Shown: positions 48,433 to 59,828, counted from the first letter of the stretch. The stretch is DNA of 64,000 nt from Burkholderiales bacterium (GCA_028868855.1 JAGWTR010000011.1:53779-117778); one strand, 5' to 3'. The notes: a model not told the origin generated them from the sequence alone. A program made the numbers and translations.

Positions 48433-51156
48433 TCAAGCGTAGAGCGGATTGATCTTGTCGACGTCGATCTTGTACCGTGTGATCGCTTCGGCCACCTTGG
48501 CGGCAGGCACGGCGCCCTCCTCGGCCAGGGCCTTAAGGGCGGACACGACGATGTAGTGCCGATCGATCTCGAAGTGCTCGCGCAAACGGGAGCGGAAGTC
48601 GCTACGGCCAAAGCCATCGGTGCCCAGCACTTTGTAGCGGCGTCCCTTGGGTATGTAGGCGCGGATCTGTTCGGCAAAAGCCTTGACGTAGTCCGTGGAA
48701 GCCACGACCGGGCCAGCATGCGGTGCCAGCTGTTGTGCCACAAAGGGCACGCGTGGCGCCTCTGTCGGGTGCAGCAGGTTCCAGCGTTCGGCGTCCTGAC
48801 CCTCTCGGGCCAGTTGATTGAAGCTGGGGCAGCTCCACACATTGGCGGCCACGCCCCAGTCGTTTTGCAGCAGATCACGCGCCGCCACCGATTCCCGCAA
48901 GATCGAGCCCGAGCCAAGCAGGTTCACCCGAGCTTGCCCCCCAGAGTCGCCCTTGATCTGCCCGCTGGCCGCCTCTTGCAGCAAATACATGCCTTTGATG
49001 ATTTCGTCCTCGGTGCCTGCGCGCAAACCCGGCTGGGCATAGTTTTCGTTCAGCAGCGTCAGGTAGTAGAAAACGTTTTCCTGCTGCTCGACCATGCGCT
49101 TGAGACCGTTCTGCACGATCACGGCGACCTCGTGCGCGAAGCTGGGGTCATAGCTCAGGCAGTTGGGGATGGTCGATGCCAGCAATTGGCTGTGCCCGTC
49201 CTCGTGCTGCAAGCCTTCGCCATTCAGCGTGGTGCGTCCGGAGGTGCCGCCCAGCAGGAAGCCGCGCGCCTGCATGTCGCCCGCCGCCCAGGCCAGGTCG
49301 CCAAAGCGCTGAAAACCAAACATCGAGTAGTAGATGTAGAACGGGATCATGATGCGGTTGCTTGTGGAGTACGACGTCGCCGCCGCCATCCACGAACTCA
49401 TGCCGCCCGCTTCATTGATGCCTTCTTGGAGGATCTGGCCGGCCTTGTCCTCCCGGTAATACATGACCTGGTCCTTGTCGACCGGGGTGTACTTCTGACC
49501 TTCAGGGGCGTAGATGCCGATCTGGCGGAACAGGCCCTCCATGCCGAAGGTGCGTGCCTCATCCACCAAGATGGGCACCACACGGGGCCCCAGGCTGGCA
49601 TCGCGCAGCAAAGGCGTCAGGCAGCGAACAAAGGCCTGCGTGGTCGAGATCTCGCGGCCTTCGGCGGTCGCGTCCAGCACCGTCTGGAACGCGGCCAAAT
49701 CCGGCACCGTCAATTGCTCGTCCGCCTTGACTCGGCGCTTGGGCAGGTAGCCGCCCAGGGCCTGACGACGTGCGTGCAGGTACTGCATCTCAGGGGTGTG
49801 TTCGGCCGGCTTGTAGAACGGCACCTGGGGCAGGTCTTCGTCGGTGATCGGTATATTGAACCGATCGCGGAAAATCTTGATGTCCTCGTCCGTCAGCTTC
49901 TTGGTTTGGTGCGCGGTGTTCTTGCCTTCACCGCTCTTGCCCATGCCAAAACCCTTGACGGTCTTGATCAACAGTACTGAGGGCCGGCCAGTATGGTTGA
50001 CGGCCGAGTGGTAGGCGGCATAGACCTTTTGCGGATCGTGGCCCCCCCGGTTGAGGCGCCAGATGTCGTCGTCGCTCATGCGCGACACCATCTCCAGCGC
50101 CTTGGGATGGCGCCCGAAAAAGGCCTGCCGCACAAACGCGCCATCGTTGGCCTTGCATGCCTGGTAGTCACCATCGACCATGTCCATCATGATCTGGCGG
50201 ATGATGCCGTCCTTGTCACGCGCCAGCAGCGGATCCCAATAGCCGCCCCACAGCAGCTTGATCACGTTCCAGCCCGAACCGCGGAATTCGCCTTCCAGTT
50301 CCTGAACGATCTTGCCATTACCGCGCACCGGTCCATCCAGGCGTTGCAGATTGCAGTTGACGACGAAGATCAGGTTGTCGAGTTTTTCGCGCGCGGCCAA
50401 GCCAATGGCGCCCAGGGATTCGGGCTCGTCCATCTCACCATCGCCGCAGAACACCCAGACCTTGCGCTTGGACGTGTCGGCAATGCCCCGGGCATGCAGA
50501 TACTTCAGAAAGCGCGCCTGGTAGATTCCCATGATCGGACCCAAGCCCATCGACACGGTGGGGAATTGCCAGAACTCGGGCATCAGCTTGGGGTGAGGAT
50601 AGCTGGACAGGCCCTTGCCGCCCACCTCCTGGCGGAAGTTGATCAACTGGTCTTCGGTGATGCGCCCTTCCATGAAAGCGCGGGCATAGATGCCTGGCGC
50701 CGAATGCCCTTGTAAGTACAGCAGATCGCCACCGTGACCTTCGTGTTCGGCGTGCCAGAAGTGGTTGAAGCCACAACCGAGCATGGTCGCCAGCGAGGCA
50801 AATGACGAGATGTGCCCGCCCAGGTCGCCGCCATCGTCGGGGTGATGCCGGTTGGCACGCACCACCATCGCCAATGCGTTCCAGCGCATGAAGGCTCGCA
50901 GGCGTTCTTCAACTTCCATGTTGCCGGGGAACTGTGCCTCGTCTTGCACGCTGATCGTGTTCACATACGCGGTGTTGGCCGAGAACGGCAGATCGATGCC
51001 GGCCTGTCGCGCGTGATCGAGTAATTTCTCTAGCAGGTCATGTGCCCGCGCGCGTCCTTCGGTGTCGATGACGCCAGACAAGGCATCCAGCCATTCGCGT
51101 GTTTCTTCGGGGTCCAGGTCCATCGAAGCGGACGGTAGCGGATCGGCAGCGGACAT
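48433..51156 (-). CDS. aceE: Pyruvate dehydrogenase E1 component, homodimeric
   Basis: WRWN-type E1p (MRWNALAMVVRANRHHPDDGGDLGGHISSFASLATMLGCGFNHFWHA), GDGEMDEPES TPP motif. Confidence 0.97.
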   Translation of the reverse strand: MSAADPLPSASMDLDPEETREWLDALSGVIDTEGRARAHDLLEKLLDHARQAGIDLPFSANTAYVNTISVQDEAQFPGNMEVEERLRAFMRWNALAMVVRANRHHPDDGGDLGGHISSFASLATMLGCGFNHFWHAEHEGHGGDLLYLQGHSAPGIYARAFMEGRITEDQLINFRQEVGGKGLSSYPHPKLMPEFWQFPTVSMGLGPIMGIYQARFLKYLHARGIADTSKRKVWVFCGDGEMDEPESLGAIGLAAREKLDNLIFVVNCNLQRLDGPVRGNGKIVQELEGEFRGSGWNVIKLLWGGYWDPLLARDKDGIIRQIMMDMVDGDYQACKANDGAFVRQAFFGRHPKALEMVSRMSDDDIWRLNRGGHDPQKVYAAYHSAVNHTGRPSVLLIKTVKGFGMGKSGEGKNTAHQTKKLTDEDIKIFRDRFNIPITDEDLPQVPFYKPAEHTPEMQYLHARRQALGGYLPKRRVKADEQLTVPDLAAFQTVLDATAEGREISTTQAFVRCLTPLLRDASLGPRVVPILVDEARTFGMEGLFRQIGIYAPEGQKYTPVDKDQVMYYREDKAGQILQEGINEAGGMSSWMAAATSYSTSNRIMIPFYIYYSMFGFQRFGDLAWAAGDMQARGFLLGGTSGRTTLNGEGLQHEDGHSQLLASTIPNCLSYDPSFAHEVAVIVQNGLKRMVEQQENVFYYLTLLNENYAQPGLRAGTEDEIIKGMYLLQEAASGQIKGDSGGQARVNLLGSGSILRESVAARDLLQNDWGVAANVWSCPSFNQLAREGQDAERWNLLHPTEAPRVPFVAQQLAPHAGPVVASTDYVKAFAEQIRAYIPKGRRYKVLGTDGFGRSDFRSRLREHFEIDRHYIVVSALKALAEEGAVPAAKVAEAITRYKIDVDKINPLYA

Positions 51157-51320
51157 AGGCGAGGCTCCAGAAGTTCCGGTGGGATTGGCCAGGCATCAGT
51201 ATCAACCATCCCCTTATCCGTGGGGAGGTTTTAGGTAATCCTTAACGCAGGATATGCGCGGGAACTACAGGCGTCTTCGTGGCGTGAATGTTTTTTGACG
51301 TCCGCACGGATAATCCCGGC

Positions 51321-53906
51321 ATGTCCGTGTCCTCTCAAATCTCCTCGCCGTCTTCGCCACCGGGCCCCGCTGTCGGTGGCTCCAGTCGATTCTTCTGGCA
51401 ATGGTGGCGAAAGCAATCGCCCAATCAGCAAGACCGCTACGCCACGCTGGGGCCTTTGGTGTCGGTACTGTTGTTTTTAGCCGCCATCATCTCGGCCTTC
51501 TGGTACCTGCGCAATGAAGAACTGGAGCGCGAGCAGGAGTCGGTCAAACGCGATACGGAGGTGGTTCAGCAACAGATCCGCCTGCGGATGATCGAAAGCC
51601 AGGAGCAGTTGCTGCGCCTGGCCCGCGAGATCAGCACCAAGACGGTCAACCCGGAACAGTTTCTGCAACAGGCCAGCGACTTCGTGAGGGCACGCCCTGA
51701 AGTCATCGGCGTGGCGTGGTCACAGGCCGACGAATCCGTCAAAGTGGCCCACTCGGCGATGAATCTTTACTTGCCCGCCCCCCAAGGGCTGAGTCTGGAC
51801 CCCTACGCCATGTCGTCACCATACGACCCGCTCAAGGATCCGCAGGCGCCGCAAAGCGCCTTTCGCATGGCACGTGAACGCAGCCAGCCCGTTTACTCAC
51901 AACCCTATGTCAATGCCATGGCGGTCCGGGTAATTCAAATCCAGGTGCCCCTGATCAACAGCACCGGCTTCATTGGCACCCTCTCGGCCGAGTATTCAGT
52001 CGAAGCCCTCATGCGCTACATGGTGCCGCGCGAAATTGCCACCCGCCATGCGATGAGCCTGGTGCGCCCCAGCGGCGAAGTCCTGACCAGCACGGTCAAC
52101 ACCGACGCGGAAGGCTCGGCCCGTCCGACCTTCGTCCACGAAGTGGTTGTCACGCCAGTGGGCAATGGCCTGATCTTGCGCGGCATGGGTTTTCGAACCT
52201 CCAGCAATCTGATTGGCAATACTCTGTTTTGGATGGTCGTGGCGCTGTCGGCGCTGACCGTCTGGATGCTGGTGGGCACGTTGAGGCACATGCGCCGACG
52301 CACCGAGATTCAGAAAACCCTGGTGCAGGAAACCAACTTCCGCCGCGCCATGGAAAACTCCATGCTGACCGGCATGCGCACCATCGATCTGGAGGGTCGC
52401 ATCACCTACGTCAACCCGGCGTTTTGTGCCATGACGGGGTTTGCGGAAGAAGAGTTGCTCGGCTGCGTGCCGCCCTATCCCTACTGGCCCAAGGAGCGGC
52501 TGGATGAATTCAACCGCATGTTCCAGCAAGAGTTGCTGGGCCGCAGCCCCATGGGCGGGGTCGAAGTGGTCATGCGGCGCCGCGATGGCAGTCAGTTCGA
52601 CGCCCGCATGTATGTCTCGCCCCTGATCGACGCGCAAGGCGACCAGACCGGCTGGATGACCTCGGTCACCAACATCACCGAGGCCAAGCGCGTGCGCGAC
52701 CAACTCACCGCCGCCCACGAACGCTTCACCACCGTGCTGGAGGGCCTGGATGCGGCGGTGTCCGTCATGTCCGTACACCGCAGCGAGCTGCTGTTCGCCA
52801 ACCGCTCCTACCGCCTGTGGTTTGGCGCCAATCCCGGGGCCCACTCCGAGTTGACCGGCGGGAAATTCGACCCGGCAGACCTCACTGATGCCGACGAGTC
52901 CGTGGATAACTTTGGCGGGCTGCCAACCCAAGAGCTGACCGACGCTGGCGTGGACGCCCGCGAGATCTACATGGAGTCGACGCAGAAATGGTTTGATGTT
53001 CGCGCCCGCTACATTCAGTGGACCGACGGCCACCTGGCGCAGATGCTGATTGCCACCGACATCACGGCACGCCGACAGGCCGAGGAAGCCTCTGCCCGCC
53101 AGGCCGAAAAAGCCCAGTTCACCAGCCGCATGATCACCATGGGCGAAATGGCCTCGACCGTTGCACATGAGCTTAACCAGCCGCTGGCGGCCATTTCCAA
53201 TTACTGCAGCGGCATGGTCAGCCGCGTCCAGAGCGGCAACATCGACAACGAAACCCTGGTCGGCGCGCTGGAAAAAACCGCGCGCCAGGCCCAGCGTGCC
53301 GGCCAGATCATCCACCGGATTCGCCAGTTCGTTAAACGCAGCGAGCCGCAGCGTCAGCCGGCCCGAGCCCGTGACATCGTCGAAGCCGTGCTGGACCTGG
53401 CGGGCTTTGAAATGCGCCGGCGTCGGGTCACCCTCAACAGCACCATCGGGTCGCGCCTGCCCATGCTGTCCGTTGACCCGATTTTGATCGAGCAGGTGCT
53501 GCTCAATCTGCTCAAAAATGCCGCTGAAGCCATTGATTCAGCGCAGATGCCGCAGTCGCGTCGCCATGTCGACCTGCGTGTGCAGCAGCGCAAGATTGAG
53601 GACCAGGGCCAGGTTATCGAATTCACCGTGACGGATGCCGGCCCGGGCATGAAAGACGAGATGCTCAGTCGCCTGTTCGAGGCCTTCCACTCGTCCAAGG
53701 CCGAGGGTCTGGGGATTGGACTGAGTCTGTGCCGGTCCATCATCGAATCTCACCACGGTCGCATCGGTGCCGAGAACATCTACAATGGCGACACGGTCCT
53801 GGGGTGCAGGTTCACTTTCACCCTCCCGGTCGATAGCAGTGGCACGGATGATTTTTCCGACACCGGCGCCTCTCCCTCCAACGACTTGCTTGCCGAAACC
53901 CCATGA
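51321..53906 (+). CDS. Membrane PAS-domain sensor histidine kinase
   Basis: Two TM segments, PAS regions (AMENSMLTGMRTIDLEGRITYVNPAFCAMTGF), HisKA (MASTVAHELNQPLAAISNYCSG), HATPase (GLGIGLSLCRSIIESHHG). Confidence 0.95.
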   Translation: MSVSSQISSPSSPPGPAVGGSSRFFWQWWRKQSPNQQDRYATLGPLVSVLLFLAAIISAFWYLRNEELEREQESVKRDTEVVQQQIRLRMIESQEQLLRLAREISTKTVNPEQFLQQASDFVRARPEVIGVAWSQADESVKVAHSAMNLYLPAPQGLSLDPYAMSSPYDPLKDPQAPQSAFRMARERSQPVYSQPYVNAMAVRVIQIQVPLINSTGFIGTLSAEYSVEALMRYMVPREIATRHAMSLVRPSGEVLTSTVNTDAEGSARPTFVHEVVVTPVGNGLILRGMGFRTSSNLIGNTLFWMVVALSALTVWMLVGTLRHMRRRTEIQKTLVQETNFRRAMENSMLTGMRTIDLEGRITYVNPAFCAMTGFAEEELLGCVPPYPYWPKERLDEFNRMFQQELLGRSPMGGVEVVMRRRDGSQFDARMYVSPLIDAQGDQTGWMTSVTNITEAKRVRDQLTAAHERFTTVLEGLDAAVSVMSVHRSELLFANRSYRLWFGANPGAHSELTGGKFDPADLTDADESVDNFGGLPTQELTDAGVDAREIYMESTQKWFDVRARYIQWTDGHLAQMLIATDITARRQAEEASARQAEKAQFTSRMITMGEMASTVAHELNQPLAAISNYCSGMVSRVQSGNIDNETLVGALEKTARQAQRAGQIIHRIRQFVKRSEPQRQPARARDIVEAVLDLAGFEMRRRRVTLNSTIGSRLPMLSVDPILIEQVLLNLLKNAAEAIDSAQMPQSRRHVDLRVQQRKIEDQGQVIEFTVTDAGPGMKDEMLSRLFEAFHSSKAEGLGIGLSLCRSIIESHHGRIGAENIYNGDTVLGCRFTFTLPVDSSGTDDFSDTGASPSNDLLAETP

Positions 53907-54547
53907 GTCTGATCCCCAAAAAAGGCACTGTGTACGTGGTTGACGACGACGAGGCCGTGCGCGATTCGCTGCAATGGCTTCTCGAAGGCAAGGACTACCG
54001 AGTGCGGTGTTTTGATTCGGCCGAATCCTTTCTGGCCCGGTTTGATCCGCGCGAAGTGGCCTGCTTGATCGCCGACATCCGCATGGACGGCATGAGCGGC
54101 CTGGAGTTACAAGACCAGCTGCTTGAGCGCAAGTCGCCGCTGCCCATCGTCTTCATCACCGGCCACGGCGACGTGCCCATGGCCGTCAACACCATGAAGA
54201 AAGGCGCGATGGACTTCATCGAAAAGCCCTTCAAGGAAGATGCCCTGGTCTCGCTGGTTGAACGCATGCTCGAAGAAGCCCGTGTGGCATTTTCCAGCTC
54301 GCAAGAAGCGGCCAGCCGTGATGCCCTGTTGTCACGCCTGACCACCCGCGAAGCTCAAGTACTTGAGCGCATCGTCGCCGGCCGCCTGAACAAGCAGATT
54401 GCCGATGACCTGGGCATCAGCATCAAAACGGTGGAAGCCCATCGTGCCAACGTGATGGAAAAGCTCAACGCCAACACCGTGGCCGATCTGCTCAAGATCG
54501 CCCTGGGTGCCAGCAGCCAGCCTACCGGGGCCGTACCCGCCAAGTAA
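53903..54547 (+). CDS. FixJ/TtrR-type response regulator
   Basis: Receiver (VYVVDDDEAVRDSLQWLLEG) and LuxR HTH (LTTREAQVLERIVAGRLNKQIADDLGISIKTVEAHRANVMEKL); overlaps kinase by 4 bp. Confidence 0.95.
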   Translation: MSLIPKKGTVYVVDDDEAVRDSLQWLLEGKDYRVRCFDSAESFLARFDPREVACLIADIRMDGMSGLELQDQLLERKSPLPIVFITGHGDVPMAVNTMKKGAMDFIEKPFKEDALVSLVERMLEEARVAFSSSQEAASRDALLSRLTTREAQVLERIVAGRLNKQIADDLGISIKTVEAHRANVMEKLNANTVADLLKIALGASSQPTGAVPAK

Positions 54548-54636
54548 GGTCTGCGGGGCTTGCTGCCCCACGCCTGAACCAAGGCCGCCATCCGTGCGGC
54601 CTTTTGTCCTTTTGACTTTGATTCATTGACACGACC

Positions 54637-55512
54637 ATGACCGCACAACTGATCGACGGCAACGCCCTGTCCAAACAACTCCGCGCCGAAGTGGCCATCC
54701 GCGCCGCCAAGCTGACCGAACAGGGCATCACCCCCGGACTGGCCGTGATCCTGGTGGGCGAGAACCCCGCCAGCCAAGTCTATGTGCGCAACAAGGTCAA
54801 GGCCTGCCAGGATGCCGGACTGCATTCCGTCCTCGAAAAATACCCAGCCACCATGACCGAAACCGAACTGCTGGCCCGGGTCGACGCCCTGAACAAGGAC
54901 CCCAGCATCCATGGCATCCTGGTGCAACTGCCCCTGCCCAAGCACATTGACGACCACAAGGTCATCGAAGCCATCTCGCCCATCAAGGACGTCGACGGCT
55001 TCCACGTTGCCAGCGCTGGCGCCCTGATGGTGGGCCGAATTGGTGGAGAGGCGGGCGGCTTCAATCCCTGCACGCCCTACGGCTGCATGAAGATGCTTGA
55101 GTCCATCGGCCTGAAGGACCTGCGAGGCAAGCACGCCGTCGTGATCGGCCGCTCCAACATCGTCGGCAAGCCCATGGCCATGATGCTGCTGCAGGCCAAC
55201 GCCACCGTCACCGTCACCCACAGCGGCACAGCCGACCTCGCTTTCCACACCCGCCAGGCCGACGTGATCGTGGCCGCAGTGGGCAAGCGCAATGTGCTGA
55301 CGGCTGACATGGTCAAACCCGGTGCCGTGGTGATCGACGTGGGCATGAACCGCGACGACGAAGGCAAACTCTGCGGCGATGTCGACTTTGCTGGCGTCAA
55401 GGACGTGGCGGGCCACATCACCCCCGTGCCCGGCGGCGTTGGCCCCATGACCATTACCATGTTGCTGGTTAACACCATCGAAGCGGCCGAGCGCGACGCA
55501 TTGGTGCGATAA
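54637..55512 (+). CDS. folD: Methylenetetrahydrofolate dehydrogenase/cyclohydrolase
   Basis: [43 protein letters not shown]. Confidence 0.97.
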   Translation: MTAQLIDGNALSKQLRAEVAIRAAKLTEQGITPGLAVILVGENPASQVYVRNKVKACQDAGLHSVLEKYPATMTETELLARVDALNKDPSIHGILVQLPLPKHIDDHKVIEAISPIKDVDGFHVASAGALMVGRIGGEAGGFNPCTPYGCMKMLESIGLKDLRGKHAVVIGRSNIVGKPMAMMLLQANATVTVTHSGTADLAFHTRQADVIVAAVGKRNVLTADMVKPGAVVIDVGMNRDDEGKLCGDVDFAGVKDVAGHITPVPGGVGPMTITMLLVNTIEAAERDALVR

Positions 55513-55566
55513 CGCCTTCGTTGGCGTCGTCTTGAACAACCCCCATCAGCCCCCAGCTAAGGCACC

Positions 55567-57606
55567 ATGAGTACCAATCCACTGCTTGACACTTCCGGCC
55601 TGCCCCTGTTTGACCAGATCAAACCCGAGCATGTGTCTCCGGCGCTGGATGTTTTGCTGGCCGAGGCCGAAGCTGCGCTTGAAAAAGTCACCGCCCCGGC
55701 TGTGCCACCCGACTACGACACCCTGTCGTTGCTGCTGGACGTGTCCACCGAACGCCTGGGCCGCGCCTGGGGCGCCGTCAGCCACCTCAACGCCGTCGCC
55801 GACACACCCGAGTTGCGCGCCACGTACAACGATAACCTGCCGCGCATCACCGAGTTCTACACCCGCCTGGGGTGCGACGAACGTCTCTACGCCAAATACA
55901 AGTCACTGGACCAGTCCGCTGCCGGCCAGCAACTGAGCCCACCGCGCCGCCGCGCCCTAGACCTGGCCTTGCGCGGCTTCGTGCTGGGGGGGGCAGAGTT
56001 GCAAGGAGACGCCAAGAAACGCTTTGCCGAGATTCAGGAGCAGCAAGCCGCCCTGTCGCAAGCGTTCTCCGAACACGTCATGGACGCCACCGACGCTTAC
56101 GCCTACTACGCCACCGCTGACGAACTGGCTGGTGTGCCTGCCGATGTGGTCGAGGCCACCCGCGCCGCCGCGCAGGCCGAGGGCAAGGATGGCCACAAGC
56201 TGACCCTGCACATGCCCTGCTACTTGCCGGTCATGCAGTACGCCACGCATCGCCCCTTGCGCGAGACGCTCTACCGCGCCTACGTGACCCGCGCCAGCGA
56301 AACCGGCCCGGCCGAGCGAAACAACACCCCGCTGATGCAGCAAATCGTGGCGCTGCGCCACGAAGAGGCCGCCCTGCTGGGCTATGCCACCTTTGCTGAC
56401 GTCTCGCTCGTGCCCAAGATGGCCGAAAGCCCCAGGCAAGTCATCGACTTCTTGCGGGACCTGGCCCAACGCGCGCGTCCCTTTGCCGAAAAAGACATGG
56501 CCGAGTTGCGCGACTTCGCGCGCGTCGAACTGGCCTTGACCGACCTGCAAGCCTGGGACACCGCCTTTGCCAGCGAAAAGCTCAAGGAAGCCCGCTACGC
56601 CTTCAGCGACCAGGAAGTCAAACAGTACTTCACCGAGCCCACGGTACTCAAAGGCCTGTTCACCCTGATTGAGACCCTGTTTGACGTGCGCATCCAGCCC
56701 GACGTTGCCCCCGTCTGGCACGAGTCGGTGCGCTTTTTCCGCATCGAGCGCGCTGGTCATCTGGTCGGCCAGTTCTACCTCGACCCTTACGCCCGCTCCG
56801 GCAAACGCCCCGGCGCCTGGATGGACGACGTGCGCGGCCGCTGGAAGCGACCGGACAACCATCAGACGCAAACCCCCATCGCGCACCTGGTGTGCAATTT
56901 CGCCATGGGGGTGGGCGGCAAACCGGCCTTGTTGACCCACGACGACGTCACCACCCTTTTCCACGAATTTGGCCACGGCCTGCACCACATGCTCACTCAG
57001 GTGGACGACATCGGCGTCTCCGGCATCAGTGGCGTCGAATGGGACGCGGTCGAACTACCCAGCCAGTTCATGGAAAACTTCTGCTGGGAATGGGACGTGG
57101 TCCAGCAACTGACCCACCACGTCGACACCGGCGCCTCATTGCCCCGCACCCTGTTCGACAAGATGCTGGCAGCCAAGAATTTCCAGAGCGGTCTGGCGAC
57201 CCTGCGCCAGATCGAGTTCTCGCTGTTTGACATGCGTCTGCACGCCGAAGTTGGCAATGCCCAGCGCGTTCAAGCCGTCGTCGACGAGGTGCGCCGGGAG
57301 GTGGCGGTGAACATTCCGCCCTCATTCAATCGCTTTCAGCACAGCTTTTCACACATCTTTGCTGGCGGCTATGCCGCAGGCTATTACAGTTATAAATGGG
57401 CTGAAGTGCTGTCCGCTGACGCCTATGCCGCTTTTGAAGAGGCCGCCACCGACGCAGGCAATGTGCTCAGCGTTGATGTGGGCCTGCGTTACCGAGAGGC
57501 GATCCTTGAAGCGGGCGGCAGTCGCTCGGCGATGGAGAACTTCAAAGCCTTCCGTGGCCGCGAACCAAATATTGACGCCCTCCTGCGCCATCAGGGCATG
57601 AGTTGA
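55567..57606 (+). CDS. prlC: Oligopeptidase A (M3 metallopeptidase)
   Basis: HEFGHGLHHML zinc motif; full-length M3. Confidence 0.95.
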   Translation: MSTNPLLDTSGLPLFDQIKPEHVSPALDVLLAEAEAALEKVTAPAVPPDYDTLSLLLDVSTERLGRAWGAVSHLNAVADTPELRATYNDNLPRITEFYTRLGCDERLYAKYKSLDQSAAGQQLSPPRRRALDLALRGFVLGGAELQGDAKKRFAEIQEQQAALSQAFSEHVMDATDAYAYYATADELAGVPADVVEATRAAAQAEGKDGHKLTLHMPCYLPVMQYATHRPLRETLYRAYVTRASETGPAERNNTPLMQQIVALRHEEAALLGYATFADVSLVPKMAESPRQVIDFLRDLAQRARPFAEKDMAELRDFARVELALTDLQAWDTAFASEKLKEARYAFSDQEVKQYFTEPTVLKGLFTLIETLFDVRIQPDVAPVWHESVRFFRIERAGHLVGQFYLDPYARSGKRPGAWMDDVRGRWKRPDNHQTQTPIAHLVCNFAMGVGGKPALLTHDDVTTLFHEFGHGLHHMLTQVDDIGVSGISGVEWDAVELPSQFMENFCWEWDVVQQLTHHVDTGASLPRTLFDKMLAAKNFQSGLATLRQIEFSLFDMRLHAEVGNAQRVQAVVDEVRREVAVNIPPSFNRFQHSFSHIFAGGYAAGYYSYKWAEVLSADAYAAFEEAATDAGNVLSVDVGLRYREAILEAGGSRSAMENFKAFRGREPNIDALLRHQGMS

Positions 57607-57640
57607 TTCGAATCACCAGACCAGCAAAGGCGAACCGCCC

Positions 57641-58300
57641 ATGAGCCGTCATCTGTCATTTCCGTCCAGCGTGCGCCAGGTTTTGGGCGTTTGCATTCCC
57701 TTGATCCTGCTGGGCTCCACGCCTGCCTGGGCGCTGTACAAAGTCGTGGGACCGGATGGCCGCGTCACCTACACCGACCGACCGCCGGTTGACCGTCCTG
57801 CCGTCGCGATCAAGGCCAATGCAAGCTCAACGGCCGCCACCGACAACCTTCCGTTTGAACTCAAACGCATCGCGGCCCGCTACCCGGTCGTGCTGTACAC
57901 ATCGGCCAAGTGCGTGCCGTGCGACACGGGGCGCCAAACCTTGCAAAGTCGTGGCATCCCCTTTGTTGAAAAATCCGTGCAGACGGACGAAGACATCAAG
58001 GAATTGATGCGCCTTGAAAGCAGCAATCAAATGCCCATCCTCAAGGTGGGCAGCAAAAAACTGCTCGGCTTTTCTCCCTCAGAGTGGACCACTTACCTGG
58101 ACGCCGCCGGTTACCCGGCACAGTCCGCCTTGCCCTCTAGCTACCGCCAACCTGCTGCGTCGCCTCTGACCACGCCAGCAGCCTCTGAAACCGCTGCCGG
58201 TACCACCTCGCCGCAGGATTCAGGCACCACGTCGCCCACGGGAGCCCCCGGACCCGAAGCCCAGCCATCACCCAAAACACCGCCCGGCTTCAAATTTTGA
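57641..58300 (+). CDS. DUF4124 plus glutaredoxin-like exported protein
   Basis: Signal peptide, LYKVVGPDGRVTYTDRPP (DUF4124), then VVLYTSAKCVPCDTGRQTLQSRGIPF glutaredoxin fold with CVPC. Confidence 0.88.
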   Translation: MSRHLSFPSSVRQVLGVCIPLILLGSTPAWALYKVVGPDGRVTYTDRPPVDRPAVAIKANASSTAATDNLPFELKRIAARYPVVLYTSAKCVPCDTGRQTLQSRGIPFVEKSVQTDEDIKELMRLESSNQMPILKVGSKKLLGFSPSEWTTYLDAAGYPAQSALPSSYRQPAASPLTTPAASETAAGTTSPQDSGTTSPTGAPGPEAQPSPKTPPGFKF

Positions 58301-58321
58301 GCAGGGCGCGCTTCGCCGGAT

Positions 58322-58993
58322 TTAAAACGTCAAGGTCTTGACACCGGCGGGGGTACCCAACAGGCATACGGAGGCTTTGTTGCGGGCAAAGATCCCCACG
58401 GTCACCACGCCAGGCCACTGGTTCACGTCTGACTCCATTTGCGCTGGGTCGGTGATATTCAGCTTGGACACGTCCACGATGACGTTGCCGTTGTCGGTCA
58501 TCACGCCTTCGCGAAGTTTTGGGCTACCACCCAAGGCGGTAAAACGCCGCATGACCTGAGCGGTGGCCATGGGAACCACCTCCACCGGCAGCGGAAAGTG
58601 ACCCAAGGTTTGCACCAGTTTTGATTCGTCGGCAATGCAGACAAAGCGTTCGGCCAAGTCGGCCACGATTTTCTCGCGCGTCAAAGCGGCGCCGCCGCCC
58701 TTGATCATGTGCCCCTGGCGATTGATTTCATCGGCGCCATCAACGTAGACCGCCAGGCCAGTGACCGACTCTGCAGGCAATACCTTGACGCCCAAGGCCA
58801 TCAAACGCTCAGTGCTGCGCACGGAACTCGACACAGCACCAGCCACCCGCTGAGGATCGGCCGCCAGGGCCGCACCCAGCGCATCGATGAATTTATCGAC
58901 GGTGGAGCCTGTCCCCACGCCCACCACGCTGCCGTGCTGCACATAGTCCAGGGCCGCGCGGCCCACCAGGGTCTTCAGTTCATCTTGGGTCAT
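58322..58993 (-). CDS. rpiA: Ribose-5-phosphate isomerase A
   Basis: [38 protein letters not shown]. Confidence 0.96.
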   Translation of the reverse strand: MTQDELKTLVGRAALDYVQHGSVVGVGTGSTVDKFIDALGAALAADPQRVAGAVSSSVRSTERLMALGVKVLPAESVTGLAVYVDGADEINRQGHMIKGGGAALTREKIVADLAERFVCIADESKLVQTLGHFPLPVEVVPMATAQVMRRFTALGGSPKLREGVMTDNGNVIVDVSKLNITDPAQMESDVNQWPGVVTVGIFARNKASVCLLGTPAGVKTLTF

Positions 58994-59023
58994 GGGTCGT
59001 CTCGCAAATCAAGGCAAATGGGG

Positions 59024-59806
59024 TCATGGGACAGGACGCCCGGTCAGCCACATCCAGGCTGACAAAGGCCCGATCAATATCGGCTGGTGCAGCATGTAAA
59101 AGCTCAGGCTCCAACGGCCCAAACCAGCCAATGCGCGTCGCGTTCGAACACGGCTCGCTGGCATCCAACCCTCATTGTCGCTGCTTCGCGGCTTGCTTTG
59201 CAGCCACGCCGGGTGGTGGCTCAACAGCCATTGCGTGCCAGCCAGCCCCCACCACATCACGCCCAGCCAAGGAAGGATGGGCACATAGTCTTCGGTGATG
59301 GGCTTGTGCGTCACCAACCCTACCCAGTTGGTTCCGCGGTGATCAAAGAAGGGGTGCTGAACCCAAAAAGGCGCTGCAATGGCCAAGGCCCCCAGCGGCC
59401 ATAACCAGCGCCCCAGCGGAGCGCTCAGGCGCGCCAGAACAAGCATCACGGCCATGCCATGCAGTACCCCAAAGTAAATAAAACTTGTCGGGAACATCCA
59501 AAAGCTGCCGACCGTCACCAGGGCCGCGCAAGCCATGATCTGCGCCCAACGCCGCCAGAACCGGGGCCACGATTGGCCCTGCGCAGTCGCCACGGCCTGC
59601 CCTGCCCCGGCACACAGCAAAAACAAGGACAGGATGCAGGTGCGCTGCGTGGTCCACAGCACGTCGTTGTAGAAATCGGCCACCAACAAGCCGTTGTGGC
59701 TCAAATCAAAACAGAAATGGAAAACTGCCATCCACACCAACGCAATACCGCGCAGGCTGTCCAGCCGATCAAAACGGCCAGTCATTTTGCTTAAAGACTT
59801 AGTCAT
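59024..59806 (-). CDS. DUF1624-family (heparan-alpha-glucosaminide N-acetyltransferase-like) membrane protein
   Basis: RFDRLDSLRGIALVWMAVFHFCFDLSHNGLL...FGVLHGMAVMLVLARL. Confidence 0.88.
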   Translation of the reverse strand: MTKSLSKMTGRFDRLDSLRGIALVWMAVFHFCFDLSHNGLLVADFYNDVLWTTQRTCILSLFLLCAGAGQAVATAQGQSWPRFWRRWAQIMACAALVTVGSFWMFPTSFIYFGVLHGMAVMLVLARLSAPLGRWLWPLGALAIAAPFWVQHPFFDHRGTNWVGLVTHKPITEDYVPILPWLGVMWWGLAGTQWLLSHHPAWLQSKPRSSDNEGWMPASRVRTRRALAGLGRWSLSFYMLHQPILIGPLSAWMWLTGRPVP

Positions 59807-59828
59807 GGTCCATAGTATCGGCGCGGAT

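Noticed and set aside
48100-49980. 626-aa plus-strand ORF opposite aceE/aceF
   Set aside because: Lies antisense to well-conserved PDH genes in high-GC DNA; translation is low-complexity and shows no domain. Typical shadow ORF.
51996-53315. 439-aa minus-strand ORF opposite the sensor kinase
   Set aside because: Antisense to a complete PAS/HisKA/HATPase protein; shadow ORF.
54355-55539. 394-aa minus-strand ORF opposite folD
   Set aside because: Antisense to folD; His/Gly/Val-rich shadow composition.
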